DNA of 64,000 nt, taken from Ruminococcus flavefaciens (GTDB taxonomy: Bacteria > Bacillota > Clostridia > Oscillospirales > Ruminococcaceae). Location: the NCBI GenBank assembly GCA_023667045.1, contig JAMPAU010000006.1, positions 32,313 to 96,312 on the forward strand, given 5' to 3'. The position numbers and the translations under genes were made by a program. The notes beneath the pieces are model-generated. The model saw only the letters and a program-made list of their open reading frames with translations, searched no databases and was not told where the DNA came from. Position 1 is the stretch's first letter, and the number at the start of each line of letters is the position of its first letter. Below are positions 35,651 to 45,139 of this stretch, one piece after another.

Positions 35651-35713
35651 TGTCAAGATTTTACTATTTTTGTCATGAAAATTATATACTTCCGTGCTGA
35701 AATAAGCTATAAT
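35651..35713 (+). promoter_or_regulatory. Cellulase promoter region with AraC-type direct repeats
   Basis: TGTCAAGA at 35651-35658 and TGTCATGA at 35671-35678 are direct repeats exactly 20 bases apart, two helical turns. A good -10 TATAAT lies at 35708-35713, but the -35 position has no match to TTGACA, as expected for an activator-dependent promoter. Confidence 0.55.
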
Positions 35714-35765
35714 AAAAGTGTTTTTAATGAACGTATCAATCAATACGAGAGGAGTTTATATTACA

Positions 35766-38162
35766 ATGAAAAAAAATCTTATTAAACACTGTACAGCCGT
35801 GCTTGCGGTGTGCAGTGTCATGGCTACAGCAATGCCTTACGTTGCACCAGTATATGCAGAATCAAACATCATAACCAACTCGACCTTTGAAAGCGGTGTT
35901 TCCGGCTGGAGTACATACAAGGAAAGCGGCGGTGCGTGCAGTCTCGGCACAGAGGACGGAAAACTGGCACTCACGGTGAGCAGTGTCGGAAAACTCAATT
36001 ATTCCGTGCAGGTCTGCTATGATATAATACCGCTTTATCAGAACGGCGTTTACCGTCTTAAATATGACATATCGTCAAGTATAGACAGAGACATAGAGGG
36101 CATGATTCAGCAGAACGGCGGAACGTATCAGGCTTATACATGGAAAGGTCTTTCGCTCACCTCAGAGCCTCAGACGGTAGACTATGAGTTTACTATGGAG
36201 CAGGAAACCGACATCATGTCTAAAATGGTTTTCAACTGTGGTACACGTGGCGAAGACTTGCCGGAACACACAATATATATTGATAACGTTTCCCTTGAAC
36301 TCGTTGACGACAGCAACGTTGATTACAGTGCTACACGTCCGTATGAACCCGACATCATGACAAATCAAGTCGGTTACAAGCCGGACAGCCGTAAAACTGC
36401 TGTCTTCAGAAATGTCACCGACGAGACGGGTTTTTCTGTAGTAAACGCCGATACAAATGAAACTGTCTACAACGGAAGTCTCGAAAGCAAAGGTCATAAT
36501 ACTACCGCCGACGAAGACAACTGGACAGGTGATTTTTCTTCCGTCACTGAAACAGGTAAGTACCTCATAAAGTGCGGTAATCTTGATGATTCATATACTT
36601 TTGAAATCGGTGACAGCGTATATAATAATCTCCTTGACGATACCGTAAGAATGCTGTATCTCCAAAGGTGCGGTGTTGCGGTTGAGGACGAGACTTTCAG
36701 CCATAAAGCCTGTCATGATACTCTCGCTACTGTTTACGGCACTGACGAAAAAATAGACGTTTCGGGTGGTTGGCACGACGCTGGCGATTACGGACGGTAT
36801 GTAGTTCCGGCTGCTAAGGCTGTTGCAGACCTGCTGTATGCGTACGGCGAAAATCCCGAACTCTACAGCGACAATATAGGCATTCCAGAAAGTGACAACG
36901 GCGTACCAGATATTCTTGACGAGGTGCGTTTTGAGCTTGAATGGATGATGAAAATGCAGAACGAAAACGGCGGTGTACATCATAAGGTTACGTGTGAGAG
37001 TTTTCCGGGTTATGTCATGCCCGAATTGGAAACAGCTCCCCTTATCGTGACTGATATTTCAACCACTGCTACCGCTGACTTCTGTGCCTCTATGGCTCTG
37101 GCTTATGAGTTCTATAAGGACGTTGACAGCGAATTTGCCGACAAGTGCATGGAATGTGCCGAAAAGGCTTGGGCATTCCTTGAGGAACACCCCGAATTTA
37201 TTTTTGAGAATCCGGAAGACATTACAACAGGCGATTACGGCGACAAGAATGACGGTGATGAGCGTTACTGGGCAATGGCTCAGATGTACCGTGCTACCGG
37301 AGACAGCAAGTATATTGAAAATATTTCAGTTTACACAGGTCTTGACTGGTCAACTGTAGGCGATTACGGAAATATTGCTATTGTCACTATGGACGGCATT
37401 GACAAGGAATCAGCGGTCTATACAAAAGCCGAAAAGAATATTATCTCTCAGGCAAATAATTTTGTTACAGCCTCTAATAATAATGCATACGGCGTTTCAC
37501 GGTCGAGATTCAACTGGGGCAGTAACATGACTATTGCAAACTCCGGCGTTATACTCGGACTTGCTTATAAGATTACAGGAGAAGAAAAATACCTTGACAA
37601 TGCACGTGGACAGCTTGACTATCTGCTGGGCGTGAATCCTGTAGGCGAGTGCTTTGTTACTGGGTACGGTACAGTTTCGCCGGAGAATCCCCACCACAGA
37701 CCCTCTATGGCTAAGAATACAGCAATGAAAGGTATGCTTGTTGGCGGTGTAAACTCCAGTCTTGAAGACAGTGCCGCTAAAGCCTACTGCAACGGCTTGC
37801 CGTCGGCTAAATGCTATGTTGATAACTCCGAGAGCTATTCCACCAACGAAATCACTATCTACTGGAACTCTCCGCTAACTTATCTTCTTTCACTCACAGA
37901 AGAAAATACTTCCGGAAATGATATTCTCTGGGGCGACACCAACTGCGACGACAAAGTAACCCTTGCTGACGCTGTACTCATCATGCAGGCACTCTCAAAT
38001 CCTAATGATTATAAGATTTCTGAGCAGGGTCAGATAAATGGCGACGTATACAATCACGGCGACGGCATAACTCCTATTGACGCACTCTCAATTCAGAAAG
38101 TAGACCTTCAAATTATCAGTCAGTCCGATTTGCCGGAATCCTACATGGAAAAAAAACGATAA
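35766..38162 (+). CDS. GH9 cellulase with CBM4-like, Ig-like and dockerin modules (5' part of a frame-shifted gene)
   Basis: 798 residues as read. A signal peptide spans 1-31, ending AAPVYA-like. A CBM4-type jelly roll (about 32-175) and an N-terminal Ig-like module (about 190-280) precede the GH9 catalytic domain, with SGGWHDAGDYGRY (about 333-345), HHRPSM near 642 and TNEITIYWNSP near 695 supplying catalytic Asp, His and Glu. A two-repeat dockerin (about 724-783; DTNCDDKVTLADAVL and HGDGITPIDALSIQK) would anchor it to a scaffoldin. The frame runs into a stop six codons after an A8 run; the GH16 domain continues in the frame reached by deleting one A. Start ATG 35766 after AGAGGAG. Confidence 0.9.
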   Translation: MKKNLIKHCTAVLAVCSVMATAMPYVAPVYAESNIITNSTFESGVSGWSTYKESGGACSLGTEDGKLALTVSSVGKLNYSVQVCYDIIPLYQNGVYRLKYDISSSIDRDIEGMIQQNGGTYQAYTWKGLSLTSEPQTVDYEFTMEQETDIMSKMVFNCGTRGEDLPEHTIYIDNVSLELVDDSNVDYSATRPYEPDIMTNQVGYKPDSRKTAVFRNVTDETGFSVVNADTNETVYNGSLESKGHNTTADEDNWTGDFSSVTETGKYLIKCGNLDDSYTFEIGDSVYNNLLDDTVRMLYLQRCGVAVEDETFSHKACHDTLATVYGTDEKIDVSGGWHDAGDYGRYVVPAAKAVADLLYAYGENPELYSDNIGIPESDNGVPDILDEVRFELEWMMKMQNENGGVHHKVTCESFPGYVMPELETAPLIVTDISTTATADFCASMALAYEFYKDVDSEFADKCMECAEKAWAFLEEHPEFIFENPEDITTGDYGDKNDGDERYWAMAQMYRATGDSKYIENISVYTGLDWSTVGDYGNIAIVTMDGIDKESAVYTKAEKNIISQANNFVTASNNNAYGVSRSRFNWGSNMTIANSGVILGLAYKITGEEKYLDNARGQLDYLLGVNPVGECFVTGYGTVSPENPHHRPSMAKNTAMKGMLVGGVNSSLEDSAAKAYCNGLPSAKCYVDNSESYSTNEITIYWNSPLTYLLSLTEENTSGNDILWGDTNCDDKVTLADAVLIMQALSNPNDYKISEQGQINGDVYNHGDGITPIDALSIQKVDLQIISQSDLPESYMEKKR
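38149..38156 (+). other. A8 run at the frame break between dockerin and GH16
   Basis: Eight A residues at 38149-38156. Reading seven A instead of eight joins the cellulase frame (SYMEK) directly to NDNNGTAAIKDYG and the GH16 domain without any stop. Confidence 0.85.
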
Positions 38163-38847
38163 CAACGGAACTGCAGCAATAAAAGACTATGGCACTCCCA
38201 TGAACGAAAATGCAACAATGACTGCTGATTTCAGTAAAGGCGGTTCTTCTCTTTTCTATGCCTCAGACGGCTGGACTAACGGCGGTGTCTTTGACTGCGG
38301 TTGGTACAAGGAAAATACTTCATTTGACGACGGTGTGCTTAATCTCACGATTGATGAGGATAAGTCCAGAAAATATAACTACTCCGGTGCTGAATACAGG
38401 TCGGCGGACTTTTACGGCTACGGCTACTATGAGACTTCCATGAAACCCATAAAAAACGACGGCGTTGTTTCTTCTTTCTTTACGTATACCGGCGAAACTG
38501 ACAATAACCCTTGGGACGAGATTGATATTGAATTTCTCGGCAAGGATACCACACAGGTACAGTTTAACTACTATACCGACGGTACAGGCGGTCACGAATA
38601 TATGTATGACCTCGGCTTTGATGCATCGGAAGGATTCCATACATATGGATTCGACTGGCAGAAAGACCACATAACATGGTACGTTGACGGCAAGGAAGTA
38701 TATACCGCAACTGAAAATATCCCATCTACTGCCGGAAAAATCATGGTAAACGCATGGAATGGCACAGACGTTGACGAGTGGCTGAATGCCTTTGACGGAA
38801 AAACACCCCTTACTGCAAGTTATCAGTGGATAACATACAATAAATAA
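38157..38847 (+). CDS. GH16 beta-glucanase module (3' part of the same broken gene)
   Basis: About 229 codons from the frame junction; the first ATG in this frame is 38200. It is a complete GH16 domain with the catalytic WDEIDIEFLG motif (E-x-D-x-E) and the C-terminal NAWNGTDVDEWL part, like lichenases that cut mixed-linkage beta-1,3-1,4-glucan. It has no ribosome binding site before ATG 38200 and no signal peptide, so it is not a free gene. In the restored frame it is the C-terminal enzyme of a GH9-dockerin-GH16 cellulosomal protein. A terminator follows at 38865. Confidence 0.85.
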
Positions 38848-38864
38848 CCCTTTCTAATATAGAA

Positions 38865-38898
38865 ACAAGTCGCCCTGTTATCAGAGTGACTTGTTTTT
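38865..38898. terminator. Terminator between the glucanase and feoB
   Basis: ACAAGTC (38865-38871) pairs with GACTTGT (38888-38894) and is followed by T residues; further pairs inside extend the stem. It serves converging genes. Confidence 0.75.
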
Positions 38899-38908
38899 TG
38901 CAGAAAAT

Positions 38909-41248
38909 TTATTTTATTATACTGCCTGTCAGATACACGGCAACAGCACAGACCCACGCTATCACGCACTGCCACACAACCACTATAACAGCCCACTTAG
39001 TGCCGAGTTCACGCTTTATTGAGGCTACAGCCGCCACACACGGCGTATACAGCAGTGAGAAGACAAGCAGTGACATTGCCGTTACTGAGGTGAGAGCCGT
39101 GCCTATACCGCCGGAAAAGAGTATTTCCAGTGTAGAGACAACGCTTTCTTTAGCCATGAATCCGCTTATCAGAGCGGTTGTTATACGCCAGTCGCCTAGA
39201 CCTGCCGGTTTGAGTACAGGGGCTATAATTCCGGCAATGACTGCCAGTATGCTGTCTTCTGATTCGGCAACCCTGTTGAAGTGTATATCAAAGCTCTGCA
39301 AAAACCACACGGCAACCGTCGCAATAAGTATTACTGAAAAAGCTCTCTGTAAAAAGTCCTTTGCTTTTTCCCATAGTAGCTGTGCTACATTTTTCGGAGC
39401 AGGAAGCCTGTAGTTAGGGAGTTCCATAACAAAAGGCACTGCCTCACCTCTGAAAAGCGTACCCTTGTAAAGAAAGGCGATAAGTATTCCCATGACTATG
39501 CCGAAAAGATACAATGCAATCATTATCAGACCGCCGTGCGACTTGAAAAAGGCGTTTACAAAAAATGCGTATATCGGGAGCTTTGCCGTACAACTCATGA
39601 AAGGCGTAAGCAGTATTGTCATTTTGCGGTCACGCTCGCTGGGCATGGTACGGGTAGCCATTACCGCCGGAACAGTACACCCGAATCCTATCAGCAATGG
39701 AACTATACTTCTGCCGGAAAGACCTATCTTTCTTAAGAGCTTGTCCATAAAAAATGCAACTCTCGCTATGTAACCGCTGTCTTCAAGCATGGAGAGGAAA
39801 AAGAAAAGAGTTACGATTATCGGAAGAAAACTCAGCACACTGCCCACTCCGGCAAAAATACCGTCTATTATCAGATTGTGGAGAGTTTCGTTTACGTGCG
39901 AGGAAACAAGAATATCATCGACAAGTCCGGTTACAGCGTCAACTCCCTTTTCAAGCAGACCTTGTAGCCATGCACCTATAACATTGAAAGTCAGCCAGAA
40001 GACAAGCCCCATTATTGCTATAAATGACGGAATAGCGGTATATTTTCCAGTGAGAATCCTGTCAATTTTCTGACTGCGGATATGTTCTTTGCTCTCATGC
40101 GGTTTGCGGACGGACTTCTGACAGACTTTCTGTATATACGAAAATCTCATATCTGCAATTGAAGCACTCCTGTCAAGTCCCCGCTCCTTTTCCATTTGCG
40201 TGACTATATGCTCCACCATTTCTAATTCATTCTGGTCGAGTGCAAGCTGAGATATAATAATCTCGTCGTTTTCTGTGACTTTTCCGGCAGAAAAACGCAC
40301 AGGCAGACCGGCTGTTTTGGCGTGGTCTTCAATGAGGTGGCTTATGCCGTGCAGACATCTGTGAACAGCACCGCCGTTATCGTTTTCACTGCAAAAGTCC
40401 TGTCGCTGAGGTTTTTCTTGATAGTGTGCGACGTGTAAGGCGTGTTCAACGAGTTCTTCAACACCCTCGTTTTTAGATGCGGATATAGGCACGACAGGCA
40501 CGCCTAACATCAGTTCCATTTCGTTTACGTCAATGCTACCGCCGTTTGAGGTTACCTCGTCCATCATGTTGAGTGCCACAACCATAGGTATATCCATTTC
40601 AAGCAACTGCATGGTAAGATACAGATTTCTTTCTATGTTGGTAGCGTCAACTATATTTATAATGGCATGGGGTTTGTTTTCGAGTACAAAGTTTCTTGAT
40701 ACTATTTCCTCACGGCTGTACGGCGACATAGAATAAATACCGGGGAGGTCGGTTATTTTGGTATTGGGGTGACCTTTTATAGCACCGTCCTTGCGGTCAA
40801 CGGTAACGCCGGGGAAGTTTCCGACGTGCTGATTTGAGCCAGTAAGCCTGTTGAAAAGTGTAGTCTTGCCACAGTTCTGATTACCGACGAGTGCGAAAGT
40901 CAGTTCAGTGCTGTCCGGCAGAGGTGAACCACTGCCCTTAGGGTGAAATTTACCGCCCTCGCCGAATCCGGGGTGCTGGGAACTTCTGGACTTGTTTTCT
41001 TCTGGCGGGGGATTCGTTTTTTTGTCAATGGGACAGACTTCTATTTTTTCAGCGTCGGCAAGCCTAAGAGTAAGCTCATAGCCGTGCAGGCGTATTTCAA
41101 TGGGGTCGCCCATAGGTGCGTATTTTACGACGGTTACTTCTGTGTCCGGTATAACTCCCATGTCAAGAAAATGCTGTCTCAGAGCACCCTCACCGCCGAC
41201 GGAAGTTATAACGGCATATCCGCCTATTTTTAAATCTTTAAGTGTCAA
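38909..41248 (-). CDS. feoB: FeoA-FeoB fusion, ferrous iron transporter
   Basis: A 779-residue inner-membrane Fe2+ transporter. Residues 1-75 form a FeoA SH3-like domain fused to the front. After a low-complexity linker comes the G-protein domain with G1 GNQNCGKTT, G3 DLPGIYS and G4 ALNMMDE. A helical spacer and about eight membrane segments follow, with the Gate motif GFGCTVPAVMATR. The last transmembrane part ends in a short tail. The FeoA fusion is frequent in Clostridia. TTGACA and a TATAAT-like box lie 50-100 bases upstream on the minus strand. No Fur or DtxR box was identified with confidence. Confidence 0.92.
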   Translation of the reverse strand: MTLKDLKIGGYAVITSVGGEGALRQHFLDMGVIPDTEVTVVKYAPMGDPIEIRLHGYELTLRLADAEKIEVCPIDKKTNPPPEENKSRSSQHPGFGEGGKFHPKGSGSPLPDSTELTFALVGNQNCGKTTLFNRLTGSNQHVGNFPGVTVDRKDGAIKGHPNTKITDLPGIYSMSPYSREEIVSRNFVLENKPHAIINIVDATNIERNLYLTMQLLEMDIPMVVALNMMDEVTSNGGSIDVNEMELMLGVPVVPISASKNEGVEELVEHALHVAHYQEKPQRQDFCSENDNGGAVHRCLHGISHLIEDHAKTAGLPVRFSAGKVTENDEIIISQLALDQNELEMVEHIVTQMEKERGLDRSASIADMRFSYIQKVCQKSVRKPHESKEHIRSQKIDRILTGKYTAIPSFIAIMGLVFWLTFNVIGAWLQGLLEKGVDAVTGLVDDILVSSHVNETLHNLIIDGIFAGVGSVLSFLPIIVTLFFFLSMLEDSGYIARVAFFMDKLLRKIGLSGRSIVPLLIGFGCTVPAVMATRTMPSERDRKMTILLTPFMSCTAKLPIYAFFVNAFFKSHGGLIMIALYLFGIVMGILIAFLYKGTLFRGEAVPFVMELPNYRLPAPKNVAQLLWEKAKDFLQRAFSVILIATVAVWFLQSFDIHFNRVAESEDSILAVIAGIIAPVLKPAGLGDWRITTALISGFMAKESVVSTLEILFSGGIGTALTSVTAMSLLVFSLLYTPCVAAVASIKRELGTKWAVIVVVWQCVIAWVCAVAVYLTGSIIK

Positions 41249-41390
41249 ATCAATACCACGCTTTCTGTGAAATTTTTCTATATTAAAATATTATATTATT
41301 ATTAAAAAATTGTCAATAGAGCAGGCAGATATTTTTACAATAGTGCCGAAATTTGTCAAGCAATGCTGGAATTAATTTACATTTTGTAGG

Positions 41391-41432
41391 AGTATACAAA
41401 AATGTACGGTTTGTTTTGTGAGAGTATACAAA
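41391..41432 (+). repeat. Direct repeat AGTATACAAA upstream of the binding-protein gene
   Basis: AGTATACAAA occurs at 41391-41400 and 41423-41432, spacing 32. It may be a regulator site; the role is unknown. Confidence 0.4.
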
Positions 41433-41505
41433 GTTTTCGGAAAAATCGTCTTTTTGAGCCTTGAAAATCACTTATATATAAAAAGCAGTGAAAGGTTGTG
41501 CGATT

Positions 41506-43647
41506 ATGAAAAAATACAGGATTATGCTTTGTGTGCTTGCGTGTATGTGCGGTATGGCGACGGCGTGCAGTGAAAAAAAGGAGACTCCGGAGATAACGCC
41601 TGTGCCGGAAGTAAAAATAATGGGTTATCGTCAAGCTGATATACGGCTTGCGGATAATTTCGAGAGGGTGATAAGCCTTGACACCAGCGTGGGCGATGTG
41701 TATATTTTCGGACAGCTTAAAACCGGCGGTTATTCGGGATATACTACCGACGACACTTTCAGAGAGTATGAGAGTTTAAGCTTTATTCCTCAGAAAAATG
41801 AAACTGTTATATCGTCTGCCCTGTTGCCTTTCGGAAAGAAAGCCGTACTGACTTACCTCGACGGCACAACCATGATTTACATATACGGCAAGGACGGCGT
41901 ACAGGAAAATGTCATAGACTGCGGTAAGATACTCGACAGTCCGGAGACAAAGGCAAGTATTCTGCCGTGCGGACGTGAACATTATGTTATCAACATAAAT
42001 GACAGCCGTCTTGCGTATGCAGATGACAACGGTTACGTATCAGATATTAATATAAAAGACGATATACTGGGTTTTTCACGTGGTGAGGACAATACAGTTA
42101 GCTATTTCACCGGAGAGGCAATAAATAATATCTCTTTCATTGACGGCGACAAGATAAACATAAGCTTGAAAAATATCAGCATGGATTCTGTCGCTTACGC
42201 CTCTTGCATGAGCGAAAACGGCTATATCGGCGTTTTTGAGGACGGCATTTACAGCGTTTCTGATAAGAAAACAGAAAAGATAACCGATTTCGCTAATATG
42301 GATTTCAAGCCCTCTGACGTTACTGATATTATTGAAACTGACAACGGCTATGCAGTAAATGCCAACGGCACGCTTTACTTTATCACGGAAGACGACATCA
42401 CAGAGCTTTCCGTCCAGAAAAAAATATGGGTCGGCTCAATAGGCAACCACTGGCGTTACTCTCTCATGGAAAAATACACCAGTCAGTACAATGAAACTCA
42501 TGACTACAATGTGTCTTTCAAGGAGTATGCGGACGGCGACGCTCTCTATGCAAGTGTTATCAGCGGTAACGCCCCCAATATCATACCCCTCGACTATACA
42601 CCCCTTGACAGTTATGGCAATAACAGCGGACTTTTCGCCGATATGTACACTTTCCTTGACAGCGACCCCGATTTGACACGTGAAGACTTCCTGCCTAATA
42701 TCCTCTCCGGACTGGAGCGTGACGGAAAACTCTATCAGCTCGGTACTTCTTTCATAGTGCAGACACTTACGACAACTACAGATACAGGAATACCGGAAAA
42801 CTGGACAGTAGATGACATGATAGAAACATATGAAAATCTCGGCAAAAATGAAACTCTTTTCCCTGCTGGGTACAGATATTTAAGAGAGACATGGTTTACC
42901 GTTCTTTTTGACAGCTCAATGTATATCGACTATGACAATGCAATGTGCAGTTTTGATTCTCCGGATTTTGTCAAGTATCTTGAATTTTTCCAGAAAAATC
43001 AGATAGGCATGACTATGGCAGAATACAACGAGGCAGGGGAGGAGTTTCCGCCGGTTACGCAGGAGGAAGCCAATAAAAATCAGCTTATAGATTATTACAG
43101 TGATATATACAATGCGAGCGGTCTACACAATATGGCAAAAGGCACATACAAGGACAAAATGGCATGGGCTGGTTACGTCGGCAACGGTGAAAAAAGCGGT
43201 ACTGTCATCAGTATGCCGGAACTTTACGCCATAAGTGCCGTCACGCCCGATTCTGATATTGCATGGGATTTCTTTAAGACTATCTTTTCAGATATAGATA
43301 CTGGCAATACACATTATATGCGTAATTTTCCGGTTATCGAAAAGGACTTTGATGAGGAACTCGCCGTATATACACGCAATAACGCTTACGTTGACTATGA
43401 AACAGGAAAGACTGTCATTGAAAAATGGAAATACAATGACGAGGAAATAGAATGCTTTACTCCCGAAGAATGCGAATACTACAAAGACAAGATACTTTCA
43501 GCACGCATAGCAAATTATGACCGTTATATACAGAACACAATATACGATGAAGTGGCAGAATACTTTGATACAGACGGCGACGTGAACAAGACTGCCAAAA
43601 GCATACAGAAGAAAGTTTCCGAGTACCTTAGCGAAAACTACACATAA
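41506..43647 (+). CDS. Extracellular solute-binding lipoprotein with a beta-propeller-like N-terminal half
   Basis: A 713-residue lipoprotein. The signal peptide ends with the lipobox MATAC, so Cys21 should be lipidated and the protein anchored outside the membrane. Residues 40-310 alternate short strands in a pattern resembling a propeller, and residues 320-700 look like a type 1 extracellular binding protein (SBP_bac_1): WRYSLMEKYTSQYNETHDYN, ANIIPLDYTPLDS-like and WDFFKTIF. These two-part proteins are common in gut Firmicutes with sugar ABC transporters, but no permease is adjacent. I use ATG 41506; a GTG at 41488 lies inside the ribosome site AAAGG. Confidence 0.7.
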   Translation: MKKYRIMLCVLACMCGMATACSEKKETPEITPVPEVKIMGYRQADIRLADNFERVISLDTSVGDVYIFGQLKTGGYSGYTTDDTFREYESLSFIPQKNETVISSALLPFGKKAVLTYLDGTTMIYIYGKDGVQENVIDCGKILDSPETKASILPCGREHYVININDSRLAYADDNGYVSDINIKDDILGFSRGEDNTVSYFTGEAINNISFIDGDKINISLKNISMDSVAYASCMSENGYIGVFEDGIYSVSDKKTEKITDFANMDFKPSDVTDIIETDNGYAVNANGTLYFITEDDITELSVQKKIWVGSIGNHWRYSLMEKYTSQYNETHDYNVSFKEYADGDALYASVISGNAPNIIPLDYTPLDSYGNNSGLFADMYTFLDSDPDLTREDFLPNILSGLERDGKLYQLGTSFIVQTLTTTTDTGIPENWTVDDMIETYENLGKNETLFPAGYRYLRETWFTVLFDSSMYIDYDNAMCSFDSPDFVKYLEFFQKNQIGMTMAEYNEAGEEFPPVTQEEANKNQLIDYYSDIYNASGLHNMAKGTYKDKMAWAGYVGNGEKSGTVISMPELYAISAVTPDSDIAWDFFKTIFSDIDTGNTHYMRNFPVIEKDFDEELAVYTRNNAYVDYETGKTVIEKWKYNDEEIECFTPEECEYYKDKILSARIANYDRYIQNTIYDEVAEYFDTDGDVNKTAKSIQKKVSEYLSENYT

Positions 43648-43651
43648 ATAT

Positions 43652-43680
43652 AAAGTCCGGAGCATATCCGGACTTTTTGT
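43652..43680. terminator. Terminator between converging binding-protein genes
   Basis: AAAGTCCGGA (43652-43661) pairs with TCCGGACTTT (43667-43676), loop GCATA, T run after it. Confidence 0.85.
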
Positions 43681-44466
43681 TTAATTTCTTACTATTATTA
43701 CCTGACTGGATATTGCATAGCTCTGTGTAAAGTCCACACTTTCTGAGCGTTCCGGAGTGACTGATATTCCGGCTACTCCTATGTCTGATTCATCAAGAGT
43801 TATGGAAGTTATTATTGAATTAAAAGCCATGTTCTGAATTTTCAGCTCCATGCCGAGTTCGTCGCATATAGCCATAGCCATATCCACATCAAAGCCTACT
43901 ATTTTTCCGTCAACTTCTTCTTCATACGGCGGAAAACCTGCACTTGTAGCCATAACGAGAGTACCTGTTCTTTCTATGTCTGATTTCGGCTCATATGATT
44001 TTTTATCGGGGTTACTGCCTATCCAGTGCTTTGAGATACTGGCGATAGTGCCGTCACGCTTCAGCTGAGTTATAGCGTCGTCGAGTTGCTGACCTAATTC
44101 CGTATCGCCTTTTTTGTAAGCTATGGCGTATTCTTCTTCATTGAAAGGGTCGGGGAGTATTTTGAGGTTTTCGTTATCGCCGACAAGTTCCTGAGCGGTG
44201 AGTTCATCAATAATAACAGCATCTACCTTTTTGTTTTCGAGAGCCTCGACGGCATCAGAGCCGTTCTTGTACTTTTCTACTTTTGCACCGGAAATATCAT
44301 TGGCGAGCGAGTAGCCGGTAGTGCCTATCTGAGTGCCAATAGTTTTTCCGGCGAGGTCTTCCGCACTTGAAATAACCACCTCATCTTCTTTGCTGTTTAT
44401 TCCGCAGGCGGTTGCACATGACATCATCATGACTATTGCTGAGAGTATGCTCAAGGTTTTTTTCAT
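43681..44466 (-). CDS. Amino-acid-type substrate-binding lipoprotein, apparently circularly permuted
   Basis: A 261-residue lipoprotein with signal peptide and lipobox (Cys21). In family-3 binding proteins the order is lobe 1 (GTLVVATSADFPPFE...), then lobe 2 (SLEDLKGKKVGVQ.GTTG...), then a C-terminal helix. Here residues 33-150 carry the second part first: SAEDLAGKTIGTQIGTTG, VDAVIIDELTAQ, and the usual C-terminal DGTIASISKHWIG. Residues 168-261 carry the first part: TLVMATSAGFPPYE, VGFDVDMAMAICDELG, AGISVTPERSESVDF. The chain then ends. The halves form one complete set, which fits a circular permutation. No ABC permease is adjacent. Confidence 0.8.
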   Translation of the reverse strand: MKKTLSILSAIVMMMSCATACGINSKEDEVVISSAEDLAGKTIGTQIGTTGYSLANDISGAKVEKYKNGSDAVEALENKKVDAVIIDELTAQELVGDNENLKILPDPFNEEEYAIAYKKGDTELGQQLDDAITQLKRDGTIASISKHWIGSNPDKKSYEPKSDIERTGTLVMATSAGFPPYEEEVDGKIVGFDVDMAMAICDELGMELKIQNMAFNSIITSITLDESDIGVAGISVTPERSESVDFTQSYAISSQVIIVRN

Positions 44467-44631
44467 AAAAAATCCTCCTGTAAAAAATTTTCTTTATGTA
44501 TTATTTTAACATATTATTTTATAATTGTCAAGTTTTTTTGGCATGATATTATATTGATTAAACTAATGTTATTTTTTTCACAAAGATTTCATAATATTAA
44601 CGTATATTTAACACTAAACAGTATTAACATT

Positions 44632-44648
44632 ATTTAACCCTGTTAAAT
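44632..44648 (+). promoter_or_regulatory. Palindromic operator upstream of the MarR gene
   Basis: ATTTAAC-CCT-GTTAAAT is a perfect 7+3+7 inverted repeat just before the marR ribosome site. This is a probable self-regulation site for the MarR-type protein. Confidence 0.6.
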
Positions 44649-44669
44649 AAAAAGGAGGAATGTTTTTGT

Positions 44670-45113
44670 ATGGCTGACCGTGAATACACTATAAGCGTTA
44701 TGAAAAGACTGCATGAAAAACCGTCCGACGACACTTTAAGAAAATTCAATGATGACAATGCCGGTATAAGCTGTATGCTGAAGTATCTTTCAGATACAGA
44801 TGAACCAGTATCAGCCGGAGAGATAAGCAGATTTATGCGTGTGAGTACGGCGAGGGTTTCCGTACTGCTAAAAAAAATGCAGGAAAAAAACTTTATTGTC
44901 CGTGAAAACTGCTCAGAGGACGCACGCAGGCTTATGATTTCGCTCTCTGATGAGGGCAGGGCTGAATGTCTGAAACGCAGGGAAGAAATGATAGAACTTT
45001 TCAGCCGGATTATTGACGAGGTGGGCAGAGAACGCATGGAAGAATTTATTTCTATTTCACACCAGATGAAAAAGGTCGTGGAAAAGGAAATAAAAAAATA
45101 CAGTGCGGAATGA
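44670..45113 (+). CDS. MarR-family transcriptional regulator
   Basis: A 147-residue winged-helix regulator. The DNA-binding helix-turn-helix is in PVSAGEISRFMRVSTARVSVLLKK (about 49-72) and the wing is in NCSEDARRLMISLSDEG. The N- and C-terminal helices form the usual dimer interface. It starts after AAAAGGAGG and shares ATGA with the possible start of the ABC transporter gene. MarR proteins next to multidrug exporters generally repress them until a toxic compound is bound; the palindrome ahead of the gene suits this. Confidence 0.85.
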   Translation: MADREYTISVMKRLHEKPSDDTLRKFNDDNAGISCMLKYLSDTDEPVSAGEISRFMRVSTARVSVLLKKMQEKNFIVRENCSEDARRLMISLSDEGRAECLKRREEMIELFSRIIDEVGRERMEEFISISHQMKKVVEKEIKKYSAE

Positions 45114-45139
45114 TTTTTCAGAAAGGCGGTTATTTTTCT

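Noticed and set aside
38200-38847. GH16 module as an independent gene starting at ATG 38200
   Set aside because: There is no ribosome site or signal peptide, and one base change upstream makes it continuous with the cellulase.
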